Shown here: positions 17,006 to 24,743 of the stretch, piece after piece
How the letters are laid out: every line of letters begins with the position of its first letter
Numbering within the stretch: the first letter of the stretch is position 1
Assembly (NCBI GenBank): GCA_026415325.1
Contig: JAOAHH010000092.1
Coordinates: 1-35,626 of the forward strand
From: Thermodesulfobacteriota bacterium
GTDB lineage: Bacteria; Desulfobacterota; WTBG01; CAIYCZ01; CAIRTM01
Direction of reading: 5' to 3'
DNA: 35,626 bases
The notes under the pieces: generated by a model
The model's database searches: none
What the model was told of the DNA's origin: nothing
Seen by the model: only the letters and a program-made list of their open reading frames with translations
Made by a program: the position numbers and the translations under genes

Positions 17006-19258
17006 CTATTTTTTGTATTCCTGCATCCACGTATCACTGCTTTTCTGGATCAGCTTACGCACAATATCCATTTTGTCTTTAAATTCCCGAGTCATCAGGG
17101 TTGCTTCGTCAATGGAACTGACAACATGCGGGGTGATCAAAATCACCAGCTCGGTTTTATTCTTGGTGTCTTTTGTATTGCTGAACAGATAGCTGACCAG
17201 CGGAATCCGGGAGAGCAGCGGAACACCAGTGGTTGTTTTGCTCACACGGTCACGGATGAGGCCGCCGATGACAATGGTTTCCCCATGCTGCACGACGAGC
17301 GATGTTTCCGCCTGACGGTTATTAATCACCGGCGACTGAATACCGCCGGAAGTCACGGGTTGCGCCTCGCTCACTTCCTGATAAATGTCCATTGCGACGA
17401 GCCCCTTGTCGTTAATGCGCGGAGTTACGGTGAGAATCACACCAGTCGAACGGTATTCGATGGAACGCGATGTCGAGGTGGTAGTTTCCCGGTCGATGGG
17501 GACGTATTCGCTGGTCACGATGGGCACTTCTTCGCCGACCTCAATCCGTGCTTCTTTATTATCTGCGGCAAGGATATGGGGCGAGGAAAGCACGTTCAGC
17601 TTGTTGGCGCTCGCTTGTGCGAGGAGAAATGCCTGAAGCCGAGATGAATCGAAACGGTAGGCAAATCCGGTGCCGAGGCTTTTTGACGGGTCAAAGGTTC
17701 CCAGCCCCCCGAGCCCAAAGTCAAGCGCTGCCTTGTCAGAGCCTTTATAGCCGCCGATACTCGCCTTGCCGCCAAGCAATGCCCACTCGACACCAAACTG
17801 GGTATCGCCGCTGAGCGTCACTTCGGCAATCAGCACTTCGATGAGCACCTGACGCGGGATAATATCGAGCCGCCTGATCGTGTCTTTGATCTTTGCATAT
17901 TCAAGCGGTGTTGCCTTGACAATGATGGCATTGGTGGATTCATCCGTCACGATCACCATGTGCTCGCCGATCGTGCCGCTGGTGATAGCCTGTGTTTTTT
18001 CCTGTGTCTTGGTACGGTCGGACTGCTGCTCGCGTTGCAGGCTGCTTTGGCGTGATGAGCGGTAGCGCGATTTGGTCGATTTTGTGCGCGACCGAGAGGA
18101 GGCGTCACGGGCTTTGGCCGTCCTGGTGCCAGCTGCCCCTTTGGTATCGCCACCGTAGAGCTGAATGAGGATATCGGCAATGTCAGATGCTTTTCCGTTT
18201 TCCACAAAATAGATAAATATCTGCTCATCGCTCTCCGTATCAATGGTGTCGAGAACCTCAATCCAATGCTGTACTTTATCGAGCACACCGGGAATCGGGC
18301 TGACCGCCACAATGCAGCCTGCACGTTCGATCGGAATAACCGACAGGCCGATCCCTTTTGCGCTTGATTTTTCGATCCCAAATGAGGTGAAGATATTTTC
18401 CAGCTCCTTTGCAAGGTCGTTTACATCCGCATTCTTAATTTTAAAGAAGCGGATGTTGGTGGTTGCAAAGGCATCGGTATCAAGAACCGAGATGATCTTG
18501 AGCAGCTTTTTCACATTGACGGCGGTTTCGACCAGTATCAGGATATTGCCTTTTTGATATTCGATGATATCCCCCCCCTTGCCGGTAAAAGGTTTCAGCA
18601 CCTTGGCGGCTTCACCGGACGGGATATAGCGCAACGGCACAATCTGGATAACAATCCGGTCGTAGGAATCAGGCACATCGATGTCCGTGCCGATGTGGAT
18701 ATCCATGATTTCCTTTGACACTTCTTTGACCGGCACGATTTTGTAGAACTCACCGACCTTTGCCATGGCAATGTTGTTCATTGCAAAGATCGACTCGAGC
18801 ACCGGCAGCAGTTGAGATCGATCGATCTCGCCGCTGGTGTGGATGTTGACTTTACCCTTTACCGCCGGATCGATAATGTAGTTAATGCCGAGAAAATCTG
18901 ACAGCGCGTTGATGACCTCATAAATATCAGCATTATCGAAATTAAGCGCTATCTTTTCACCTGTCTTGTTGTCGGACAGCGCAGCACGAGTTGTTGTTGC
19001 CTGCTCTTTGTGAGCAGGGATCTGCGGTCCTTGGGGTGTTTGTTCTGGCTGTTGTACCGCTTCCGCAACCGGGGCGCGGGAAGGCTTGCTCTTCGGCTCG
19101 TGCGGCAGGACACTTGCATTGTCGGTTGCCGTTTTTTGCGGCACGATGGTCACCGGGGGTTGCCCCTCTCGGTGTACGGCTTTTGTTCCTGCACAACCGC
19201 TGAGACTGAACAGGCCTGACATGAACAGTGCGATAAAGAGAGCGATAGAACGTTTCAT
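17006..19258 (-). CDS. gspD: Type II secretion secretin GspD (predicted lipoprotein)
   Basis: GspD forms the outer-membrane gate of the T2SS. The signal sequence ends in a lipobox (LSGC, Cys about residue 22), so the protein itself may be lipid-anchored. A Pro/Gln-rich linker of about 70 residues follows. Then come the N0 domain (IALNFDNADIYEVINALSDFLG), N1-N3 repeats (IVPLRYIPSGEAAKVLKPF and later copies) and the secretin core (EARIEVGEEVPIVTSEYV, VILTVTPRINDKGLVAMDI, ETIVIGGLIRD, VPLLSRIPLVSYLF). The N3 domain is interrupted near residues 372-427 by a Ser/Arg/Lys/Thr/Gln-rich insertion. ATG 19258 is chosen because it gives a compact signal peptide; GTG 19267 and ATG 19264 are alternatives. 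It lies 55 bases after gspM, unlike the usual place near the operon start. Confidence 0.95.
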   Translation of the reverse strand: MKRSIALFIALFMSGLFSLSGCAGTKAVHREGQPPVTIVPQKTATDNASVLPHEPKSKPSRAPVAEAVQQPEQTPQGPQIPAHKEQATTTRAALSDNKTGEKIALNFDNADIYEVINALSDFLGINYIIDPAVKGKVNIHTSGEIDRSQLLPVLESIFAMNNIAMAKVGEFYKIVPVKEVSKEIMDIHIGTDIDVPDSYDRIVIQIVPLRYIPSGEAAKVLKPFTGKGGDIIEYQKGNILILVETAVNVKKLLKIISVLDTDAFATTNIRFFKIKNADVNDLAKELENIFTSFGIEKSSAKGIGLSVIPIERAGCIVAVSPIPGVLDKVQHWIEVLDTIDTESDEQIFIYFVENGKASDIADILIQLYGGDTKGAAGTRTAKARDASSRSRTKSTKSRYRSSRQSSLQREQQSDRTKTQEKTQAITSGTIGEHMVIVTDESTNAIIVKATPLEYAKIKDTIRRLDIIPRQVLIEVLIAEVTLSGDTQFGVEWALLGGKASIGGYKGSDKAALDFGLGGLGTFDPSKSLGTGFAYRFDSSRLQAFLLAQASANKLNVLSSPHILAADNKEARIEVGEEVPIVTSEYVPIDRETTTSTSRSIEYRSTGVILTVTPRINDKGLVAMDIYQEVSEAQPVTSGGIQSPVINNRQAETSLVVQHGETIVIGGLIRDRVSKTTTGVPLLSRIPLVSYLFSNTKDTKNKTELVILITPHVVSSIDEATLMTREFKDKMDIVRKLIQKSSDTWMQEYKK

Positions 19259-19313
19259 GGGCATCACGGTACAAAAGAGGGCAGTCCGTGCGATTGATTG
19301 ACACGTCTGCCGC

Positions 19314-19874
19314 TCATTTTTGTTGTTCGTCCTTTTTCATGAATCCGGCAACCTGCATGGTGACGGTAATGCCTTGGTCGCGGATCTCGTTTTTAACCCT
19401 AATTTTTAGCTCAGGAATTGTCAAGAGTTTTCGGTCTGTTTCAATGCTTTGGATGAATTTTTTCAGTCTTGACATATCAGATGAAAAGATAATCTGGACC
19501 GGAACCGCAAGAAAACCATCCTTTGGCTCAGGGTCCATAACCTTGACACTTTGCACGTCGATTTTGCTCTCCTTGGCAAACCCGTCGATGATTTTTTGGA
19601 TATCGGCTGCGGCAAGCGACGGGGTTTCTCCCCTGAGCAGGCTTTTTTGAAGCATCCCTTCTTCACGCGGTTTTTGGAGCTGGTTTTTTTTGTCGCCGTA
19701 TTCTTTTAAAAACGCACGGTATTTTTCACGGGCGGCTTTTTTCAGGGCAAGGTCACGCCGCTGTTCCACTATGGTATCGTAGAGTGGAAACAGACCAAAG
19801 CGCAGCACCACAAACACGGCGACTGCCACGGCTCCGACAATCAGAAAGGTGCGCTCACGGGGCTTGAGTTTCAT
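19314..19874 (-). CDS. gspM: Type II secretion inner-membrane protein GspM (PilO-like)
   Basis: The 186-residue protein has a short basic N-terminus, one membrane helix (residues 11-30, FLIVGAVAVAVFVVL), a coiled-coil stretch rich in Glu, Lys and Gln (30-80), and a periplasmic ferredoxin-like domain. The last includes SLAAADIQKIIDGFAKES and VPVQIIFSSDMSRLKKFIQSIE. This is the layout of GspM/PilO assembly-platform proteins. The ATG overlaps the end of gspL by 20 bases and follows AAGGAGG at good spacing, so translation is probably coupled. It would pair with GspL in the inner-membrane platform. Assignment rests on topology and position more than on strong sequence signatures. Confidence 0.82.
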   Translation of the reverse strand: MKLKPRERTFLIVGAVAVAVFVVLRFGLFPLYDTIVEQRRDLALKKAAREKYRAFLKEYGDKKNQLQKPREEGMLQKSLLRGETPSLAAADIQKIIDGFAKESKIDVQSVKVMDPEPKDGFLAVPVQIIFSSDMSRLKKFIQSIETDRKLLTIPELKIRVKNEIRDQGITVTMQVAGFMKKDEQQK

Positions 19875-21447
19875 GAGGCTGGCTGCCTCCTTGACTGAGG
19901 TTCATCTCGATTCTGAATCGTTCCTTGCCGGTGCGTTTGTCCGTGGTGATCGGCGAGGTGAATTTCACATTATCAAACAGCGGTGATCCTTCAAGGAGCG
20001 GGATGAGACTTGATGCAGATGCGGCATACCCGGTGAGCCTGACTTTTTTTTCATCCGCCTTGTAGTGACATTCCGTGAGAAAACTATCATGTGGTATGAT
20101 GGTGGTCAATTCTTCGAGCAATTTGATCTTACTGATATCGTCGGATCTGATTCGTGCAAGGTCTGCAACAAGCTGTTCGGCTTTCCGTGCGTCTTCCTGC
20201 AACGCTTCAATGCTGCGAACCTGTTTTTTTAGTTCTGCAACTTCCTGCGTCAGAACGGCAAGTTCGCTTCGCATGTCAAGCGCCGTCTTTATGCCGCCTG
20301 CGGTTGCACCGAGCACGATGATCGTGCCGCACCCAGCAGCTACAAGTTTTCGCATATCACGCTTTTTCTTCAAACGGCGCTCGGGCGGGATGAGGTTGAT
20401 GTCGCGCGCACTGCTTTTAATACCTTTCCGTGCAAGGACAATCGGTGCGGCAAGCACGGGCATGAGTGCGGCAGGGACGTCGGTTGCCGGTTGTACCGCT
20501 GCCGGCAGCTCATGCACGACAAACGGAGGCTGTCCCCATACTGCAGCAGCTTGCTCAAGCATCTCGGCAGACCACTCTCTGCCAGAAAGCATGACGCGCA
20601 CAGAATCAGCAGTGCGTGAAGGGTTGTGCGGCACATGGATCAGGGCGGTTGTTGCCCGGGCATGCAGCGTTTTCCAAATCGGTTCATGGTTGTGCTCTGC
20701 TTGCGCAACGGTAACGACCTCTGAGCTGCACAAGCATCCGCCGTCGATAATATCGATTTCATAGGTTGCCGGATCAAGACATTCAATGACGATATCAATG
20801 CCGGGAACAGGTTGGTTTGCCCCTGTAGGATGCAGGAGCGTTCTCATATACGGTACGCCTACTTTTTGGTATATGCGATCCAGTTTCAAATTTTGCATGA
20901 TGCTAAACCTCAACGCAGGAACACCATGCGCGTCGTGCTGGATCGGGTGGCGCTCAGGTATGACACCAAGCAGCGCTGTTGTGGTCGGCTCGATACCTCG
21001 CGGTTTGCCCCCGATCTTTTTAAAAAGATTCAGATACTCGTCGATAACTTCCCTGCGCACCGTGATCAGCAGCACGTGGATAAGCCCGGCATCTGGTATG
21101 CGGCGAAGCACCTGACAATCAAAATACACTTCCTCATATGCAAACGGTGTGTATTTGTCTATTTCATATCCGATCGAAGTCCGCAAATTTTCTTCAAGCG
21201 CCGCGGGCAAAAGCAGCAGGCTCACGACGACCGAAGAACGCGGGATGCCGATAAATATATTGTCCCGGGCATTCCGGTACGTTTTAATAAAACGCTCAAG
21301 ATTCAGCAGCATGGTTTCCTGCCGTTCCTGCACCGCATCAGGCAACGGCACAATCCGATAGGCATCAAGATATATCCGGCGCACTCCCTGCTTGAGTGCG
21401 ACCATAACCATTTCGTGTTTTTTTATAACAACGCCGATGCTTTGCAT
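19855..21447 (-). CDS. gspL: Type II secretion platform protein GspL (PilM-PilN composite)
   Basis: The 530-residue protein combines a cytoplasmic actin-like domain of PilM type (SIGVVIKKHEMVMVALKQG at the start; GIPRSSVVVSLLLLPAALEENL; SIGYEIDKYTPFAYEEVYFD) with a C-terminal PilN-like half. The latter begins with RDINLIPPERR just before a single membrane helix (about 360-385), then a coiled coil and a small periplasmic domain (ECHYKADEKKVRLTGYAASASSLIPLLE). That is the architecture expected for GspL, which links the GspE ATPase to GspM. The start follows GGAGAG. It lies 37 bases after gspK and overlaps gspM at its end. The middle section (about 220-340) is less conserved in appearance. Confidence 0.9.
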   Translation of the reverse strand: MQSIGVVIKKHEMVMVALKQGVRRIYLDAYRIVPLPDAVQERQETMLLNLERFIKTYRNARDNIFIGIPRSSVVVSLLLLPAALEENLRTSIGYEIDKYTPFAYEEVYFDCQVLRRIPDAGLIHVLLITVRREVIDEYLNLFKKIGGKPRGIEPTTTALLGVIPERHPIQHDAHGVPALRFSIMQNLKLDRIYQKVGVPYMRTLLHPTGANQPVPGIDIVIECLDPATYEIDIIDGGCLCSSEVVTVAQAEHNHEPIWKTLHARATTALIHVPHNPSRTADSVRVMLSGREWSAEMLEQAAAVWGQPPFVVHELPAAVQPATDVPAALMPVLAAPIVLARKGIKSSARDINLIPPERRLKKKRDMRKLVAAGCGTIIVLGATAGGIKTALDMRSELAVLTQEVAELKKQVRSIEALQEDARKAEQLVADLARIRSDDISKIKLLEELTTIIPHDSFLTECHYKADEKKVRLTGYAASASSLIPLLEGSPLFDNVKFTSPITTDKRTGKERFRIEMNLSQGGSQPHETQAP

Positions 21448-21484
21448 CTCTCTCCGAGGGTCGTTTCTCAGGAAACCCCTGTTT

Positions 21485-22663
21485 TTAATTGAGCGCTTTC
21501 CATGATGTTACGAAGCAGCTCGTTGCCTTAATGACGGCCGTGCATGCAATGCAGCGGGAAACACGCCCGTCATCAGCGTACCCTGTTGCCGTGATTCTAT
21601 ACAGGCCATGGGTTTTCCGCGCCGATGCGGTAATCTGGTTTTTCCAGACTTCATACATTGCCATGCCGGCAAGCCGCGGGTCATTCGTGCCCGAGAATCG
21701 CCTCACCTGTCGCTCGTCGATAATCTGCTGGGCTGTTGCGAGCGTCATCCCGTCAAGGACCAGCAGCTGTTGCAGGGTCGCGGTATTAACATCTATTTTC
21801 AGTGTCGTTGCCGGGGATATGCGCGCTAAACTCAGCAGCTCAGGGTTTGCAGCGCAGAAGATATCCACAAGTCCTGGAACCGGTTCGCGCGTTTCTCCGT
21901 GCTCCTTTTGTTCACGATCTCCAGCACCCGCCAACAGATTATCAAGCTCTTCTCGGGTAAGTTGTGTTTTCTGTTCATGCATCTCTGGCCGCAACGGACC
22001 GAAAAAGAGTGCTTCGTCGATGCCGCGGACAAGTAACAATTCCTCAATTACCGGAACGGGGCCGTTTCTACAACGATACGGTGGTTCAAGGCTTTGGTAA
22101 TATTCACTTTCCGTGCCGTTGACGCCGGTGATATTATCATCCTTATCGTACCAGTCAATGAGAGAATCGGCAACAACATCGAGCTGTTCTCCTTCGAGTT
22201 TGAACGTTTTTTTGAGCAGCTCTTTGAGCGAGGCCGGATTTTTTTTTGCGTTTTCAAGCACCGTATTAATTTCGATTTTATTGCTTTCATCCTCGATGAG
22301 CACCTCACATCGGGCATCGGCAAACGCAACGTGGTGACGTACGCCGGGCTCCCACGGGAGCGATTCATCGCGCTCGCGGGCTTCGGGGAACGCGGTTTCC
22401 TGCTGTTGCGGCCATGACGCGTTCCGCATAAGCTCGATCAGTGCCCGGTTAATGCCCGCTTCTGCCGCATAATATGCCTGCTCTCCGTCCCGGAAATTTT
22501 GCGCCGTTGCCAGCTCGGTGCGCATGGTCCATGAGAACTCTGCACACACGACCGCAAGGAGGGTAATGATCCAGAGCGCGAGTAGCAGCGCAATGCCCTG
22601 ATCAGAACCTCTGTGCCGCCGGTTAGAGCAGATTCGACACAATCGGTATAAGGAGCGTTTCAT
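21485..22663 (-). CDS. gspK: Type II secretion minor pseudopilin GspK
   Basis: Start at ATG 22663 gives a basic leader (MKRSLYRLCRICSNRRHR) followed by the GspK-type processing site SDQG/IALLLALWIITLLAVV. As usual for GspK, the Glu at +5 found in other pseudopilins is missing. The large periplasmic part of about 350 residues includes YYAAEAGINRALIEL, SLIDWYDKDDNITGVNGTE (the family's acidic calcium-site region) and two helix-hairpin-helix-like segments (IEELLLVRGIDEALF, LLVLDGMTLATAQQII). GspK caps the pseudopilus tip with GspI and GspJ. The start overlaps gspJ by 41 bases; an in-frame TTG at 22642 could shorten this. A 43-residue upstream extension lies inside gspJ and is not part of the protein. 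Confidence 0.9.
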   Translation of the reverse strand: MKRSLYRLCRICSNRRHRGSDQGIALLLALWIITLLAVVCAEFSWTMRTELATAQNFRDGEQAYYAAEAGINRALIELMRNASWPQQQETAFPEARERDESLPWEPGVRHHVAFADARCEVLIEDESNKIEINTVLENAKKNPASLKELLKKTFKLEGEQLDVVADSLIDWYDKDDNITGVNGTESEYYQSLEPPYRCRNGPVPVIEELLLVRGIDEALFFGPLRPEMHEQKTQLTREELDNLLAGAGDREQKEHGETREPVPGLVDIFCAANPELLSLARISPATTLKIDVNTATLQQLLVLDGMTLATAQQIIDERQVRRFSGTNDPRLAGMAMYEVWKNQITASARKTHGLYRITATGYADDGRVSRCIACTAVIKATSCFVTSWKALN

Positions 22664-23294
22664 CAAACGATCTGCCGCGACTGTCGGTGAAGCGAACCGT
22701 GGCTTCAACCATACGAGGCAGCCTGATATTTTTATCCCGGGGGTCCCATTGTTCAAGCCATTCCCCCTGCTGGTCATGTTTTTTTTTGTCAAAATACCGG
22801 AACGAAATGCTCTGAGCTTCAGGACTCAGTACCGTTGCGCTTGCGTCGCCACGGAGCACAATCCGGTCAAGTTCGGCACGGCTTGATGCAAGCGCCGGTC
22901 CACTGCCGAGCATGAGCCCCCGATCACTTTCATGCCATATCTCTACCAGAGAAAGACCGTTGACGCATTTCTGCACCGGTGCATAGGTGACAAACCGCAG
23001 GGCATGGGTATCGCCGAAAAATGCGATGCAACTTTCATGAGTGTCCAGTTCTCCGGGCGTTACCCAATAGGGAAAGGCGGCGCTGATTTGCCGGTACAGC
23101 ACATCTGCAACGGCACGGATGCGCTGGTGGTATTCGATATCGCGTTCACCCTGTGTCCATGCACTGATGCCCAACCGAAACGATGAGAACATAATGGCGA
23201 TCACCATGGCAAAAATGCTAATGGCAAGCACCATCTCGATGAGGGTAAAACCGTCGGAAAGGCGGGCGCGGCGCTTTGTCACGATGTTTCCCAT
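22623..23294 (-). CDS. gspJ: Type II secretion minor pseudopilin GspJ
   Basis: The 223-residue protein has a short basic leader and the prepilin cleavage motif LSDG/FTLIEMVLAISIFAMVIA, including Glu at +5. Typical GspJ features follow: SSFRLGISAWTQGERDIEYHQR, a beta-rich C-terminal part (IVLRGDASATVLSPEAQSISFRYFD) and EWLEQWDPRDKNIRLPRMVEATVRF. It is part of the pseudopilus tip complex. ATG 23294 overlaps gspI by 16 bases but its AAGAAGGA abuts the codon. A GTG at 23282, overlapping the gspI stop as GTGA, is an equally possible start and leaves the mature protein unchanged. Confidence 0.92.
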   Translation of the reverse strand: MGNIVTKRRARLSDGFTLIEMVLAISIFAMVIAIMFSSFRLGISAWTQGERDIEYHQRIRAVADVLYRQISAAFPYWVTPGELDTHESCIAFFGDTHALRFVTYAPVQKCVNGLSLVEIWHESDRGLMLGSGPALASSRAELDRIVLRGDASATVLSPEAQSISFRYFDKKKHDQQGEWLEQWDPRDKNIRLPRMVEATVRFTDSRGRSFDETLLIPIVSNLL

Positions 23295-23725
23295 TCCTTC
23301 TTTCGCACCAGCTTGAGCGTTGAAAGCTCAACCCGTTTCTGCTGGACGCCGGATTGCCAGATCACGCGCGCCGTAAGCTGCACCAGTTCATGACGAAGCT
23401 GCTCGGCAATCGCCATGCCTTCAGGTTCGGGAAGGGGATAGGGTTCGATGCTGGTTTCCCACAGAAAACCGTCCTCAAATGATCCGCTTTCGCTGCCGAT
23501 GGCAACCTCGTCTGCGGTTTTCAGCTCCTCGAGCTTTTGCTTGGCATACAACACGGCACGGGACATGTCCTGCGCTGCGCTTCCGCCGCGCAGCGCGAGC
23601 GAAAACTGCTGCAGGATCGCCGTGATGGAAAGACCGAGAATCACTACTGCAATCAGCACTTCAAGCAAGGTAAAACCGGCACTCGGCTTTTGCGGGGCGG
23701 TGCTATAATTCGGTATCTTCTTCAA
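23279..23725 (-). CDS. gspI: Type II secretion minor pseudopilin GspI (TTG start)
   Basis: The frame is open far upstream into gspH, but the family-like part is the last 148 residues. A TTG at 23725 has GGAGGAG exactly 6 bases before it and gives a leader LKKIPNYSTAPQKPSAG ending at the cleavage site G/FTLLEVLIAVVILGLSI. The rest matches GspI: QDMSRAVLYAKQKLEELK, FEDGFLWETSIEPYPLPEPEG and a C-terminal strand VELSTLKLVRKKEWE. It overlaps gspH by 23 bases and gspJ by 16, so translation of the three pseudopilins is probably coupled. No ATG or GTG sits at a sensible distance from the cleavage site, so the TTG is well supported. Confidence 0.9.
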   Translation of the reverse strand: MKKIPNYSTAPQKPSAGFTLLEVLIAVVILGLSITAILQQFSLALRGGSAAQDMSRAVLYAKQKLEELKTADEVAIGSESGSFEDGFLWETSIEPYPLPEPEGMAIAEQLRHELVQLTARVIWQSGVQQKRVELSTLKLVRKKEWETS

Positions 23726-24272
23726 GGGTAACTCCTCCGGTGATGATATCGACTTCCACCCCGTAGCGACGCTCGCGCGTGTCCATAATCGTGACTTTTC
23801 CGCCTTGGCTTGTGCCGTCTGCATAGAATACCATTTGGCAAATGCCATTCCTGCCGGATTCATTGCATCGGCTTCCGCCGATATCGATGGTATCAAAGCG
23901 TACGCCTTCGGGAAGCTGATAGATTTTGATCTCCCTGTGCGGCGCTCCGTCAGGTGTCTCTTCTGATGCGGCAGAGATATTCTGATGTGCTCCGGCGTCG
24001 GCAAGCCGCGGCACTCGTGCAACGATGAGACGGTGCTGTTCGCAGTCAAATATCGCCGCATACGGTATGCCGCTTGCGACTGCCTGGCTGCGGGCATATC
24101 GCAGCGAACCGGCTGTCTTTTTTGCAGCCGTGGTGATGGTCAGGCCGGTCAGATTTCCGAGCATGCGGGGCGCTGCAAATGCAAGCATCAAGCTCATGAT
24201 CGCAAGAACGATCATCAGCTCGATCAATGTAAAGCCCCGTCCGGTGCGGACGCTCCTGCCATCTCTACCCAC
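23703..24272 (-). CDS. gspH: Type II secretion minor pseudopilin GspH (GTG start)
   Basis: The long open frame begins inside gspG, but the real protein should start close to the leader VGRDGRSVRTGRG/FTLIELMIVLAIMSLMLAFAAP. I choose GTG 24272, which gives 189 residues, a 13-residue basic leader and an 8-base overlap with the gspG stop. GGGGAG lies 11 bases upstream. A TTG eight codons earlier is the alternative. Downstream features fit GspH: KKTAGSLRYARSQAVASGIPYAAIFDCEQ and a C-terminal RYGVEVDIITGGVTL strand. GspH links the major pseudopilin shaft to the tip complex. Confidence 0.88.
   Translation of the reverse strand: MGRDGRSVRTGRGFTLIELMIVLAIMSLMLAFAAPRMLGNLTGLTITTAAKKTAGSLRYARSQAVASGIPYAAIFDCEQHRLIVARVPRLADAGAHQNISAASEETPDGAPHREIKIYQLPEGVRFDTIDIGGSRCNESGRNGICQMVFYADGTSQGGKVTIMDTRERRYGVEVDIITGGVTLEEDTEL
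23732..23738 (-). promoter_or_regulatory. Strong Shine-Dalgarno setting the gspI TTG start
   Basis: GGAGGAG on the minus strand lies within the last codons of gspH, 6 bases before TTG 23725. It decides the start of gspI and probably compensates for the weak initiation codon. Confidence 0.8.
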
Positions 24273-24720
24273 CGGCTTCAGCGCTCCCCTCAAGCGATTC
24301 CCAACTGGTGATGTCCTTGTTCTCGCCGTCACCGCCTGAGGTGCCGTCAAGGCCGTAGGATATAATGTCATAGTCACGACCTTCGTCGCCGGGTACTTTA
24401 TACACATAGGGGCGTCCCCATGGATCCAGCGGCACTTTTTTCGGTAAATACGGGCCTTCCCACCTTGGGTCGTCAACTTTGGTGACGAGTTCGTCGAGGT
24501 TTTTGGGCAATCGCCTCATATCGAGCCGGAACGTATCGATCGCGGTGCAGAGCAGCTCAATCTGAGCCTTTGCCGTTTTCTGCCGAGCTCCTTCCACCTT
24601 GCGGAACATACGCGGTCCGACAAGCCCTACCAAAAGACCGAGAATCACGATCACAATGAGCAGCTCGATCAAGGTGAAGCCCTGCTGCTTTTGACGTTTC
24701 TCATATTGCCGCCGTTTCAT
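24265..24720 (-). CDS. gspG: Type II secretion major pseudopilin GspG
   Basis: The protein of 151 residues starts at ATG 24720, which sits well after GAGGAGGAG; the nearer ATG at 24726 is too close. The leader MKRRQYEKRQKQQG is cut before FTLIELLIVIVILGLLVGLVGP. The rest is strongly GspG: RQKTAKAQIELLCTAIDTFRLDMRRLP, WEGPYLPKKVPLDPWGRPYVYKVPG, and the C-terminal calcium loop in YGLDGTSGGDGENKDITSW. GspG polymerises to form the pseudopilus piston. The gene sits between gspF (23 bases before) and gspH (8-base overlap). The prepilin peptidase that would process it is not encoded in the window. Confidence 0.96.
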   Translation of the reverse strand: MKRRQYEKRQKQQGFTLIELLIVIVILGLLVGLVGPRMFRKVEGARQKTAKAQIELLCTAIDTFRLDMRRLPKNLDELVTKVDDPRWEGPYLPKKVPLDPWGRPYVYKVPGDEGRDYDIISYGLDGTSGGDGENKDITSWESLEGSAEAGG

Positions 24721-24743
24721 GCACATACTCCTCCTCTTCCGTC

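Noticed and set aside
22664-22792. Upstream extension of gspK by 43 codons
   Set aside because: It lies inside gspJ and would put a long non-leader sequence before the prepilin cleavage site.
23726-24097. Upstream extension of gspI by 124 codons
   Set aside because: The extension lies in gspH, has no family character, and the TTG with GGAGGAG explains the start.
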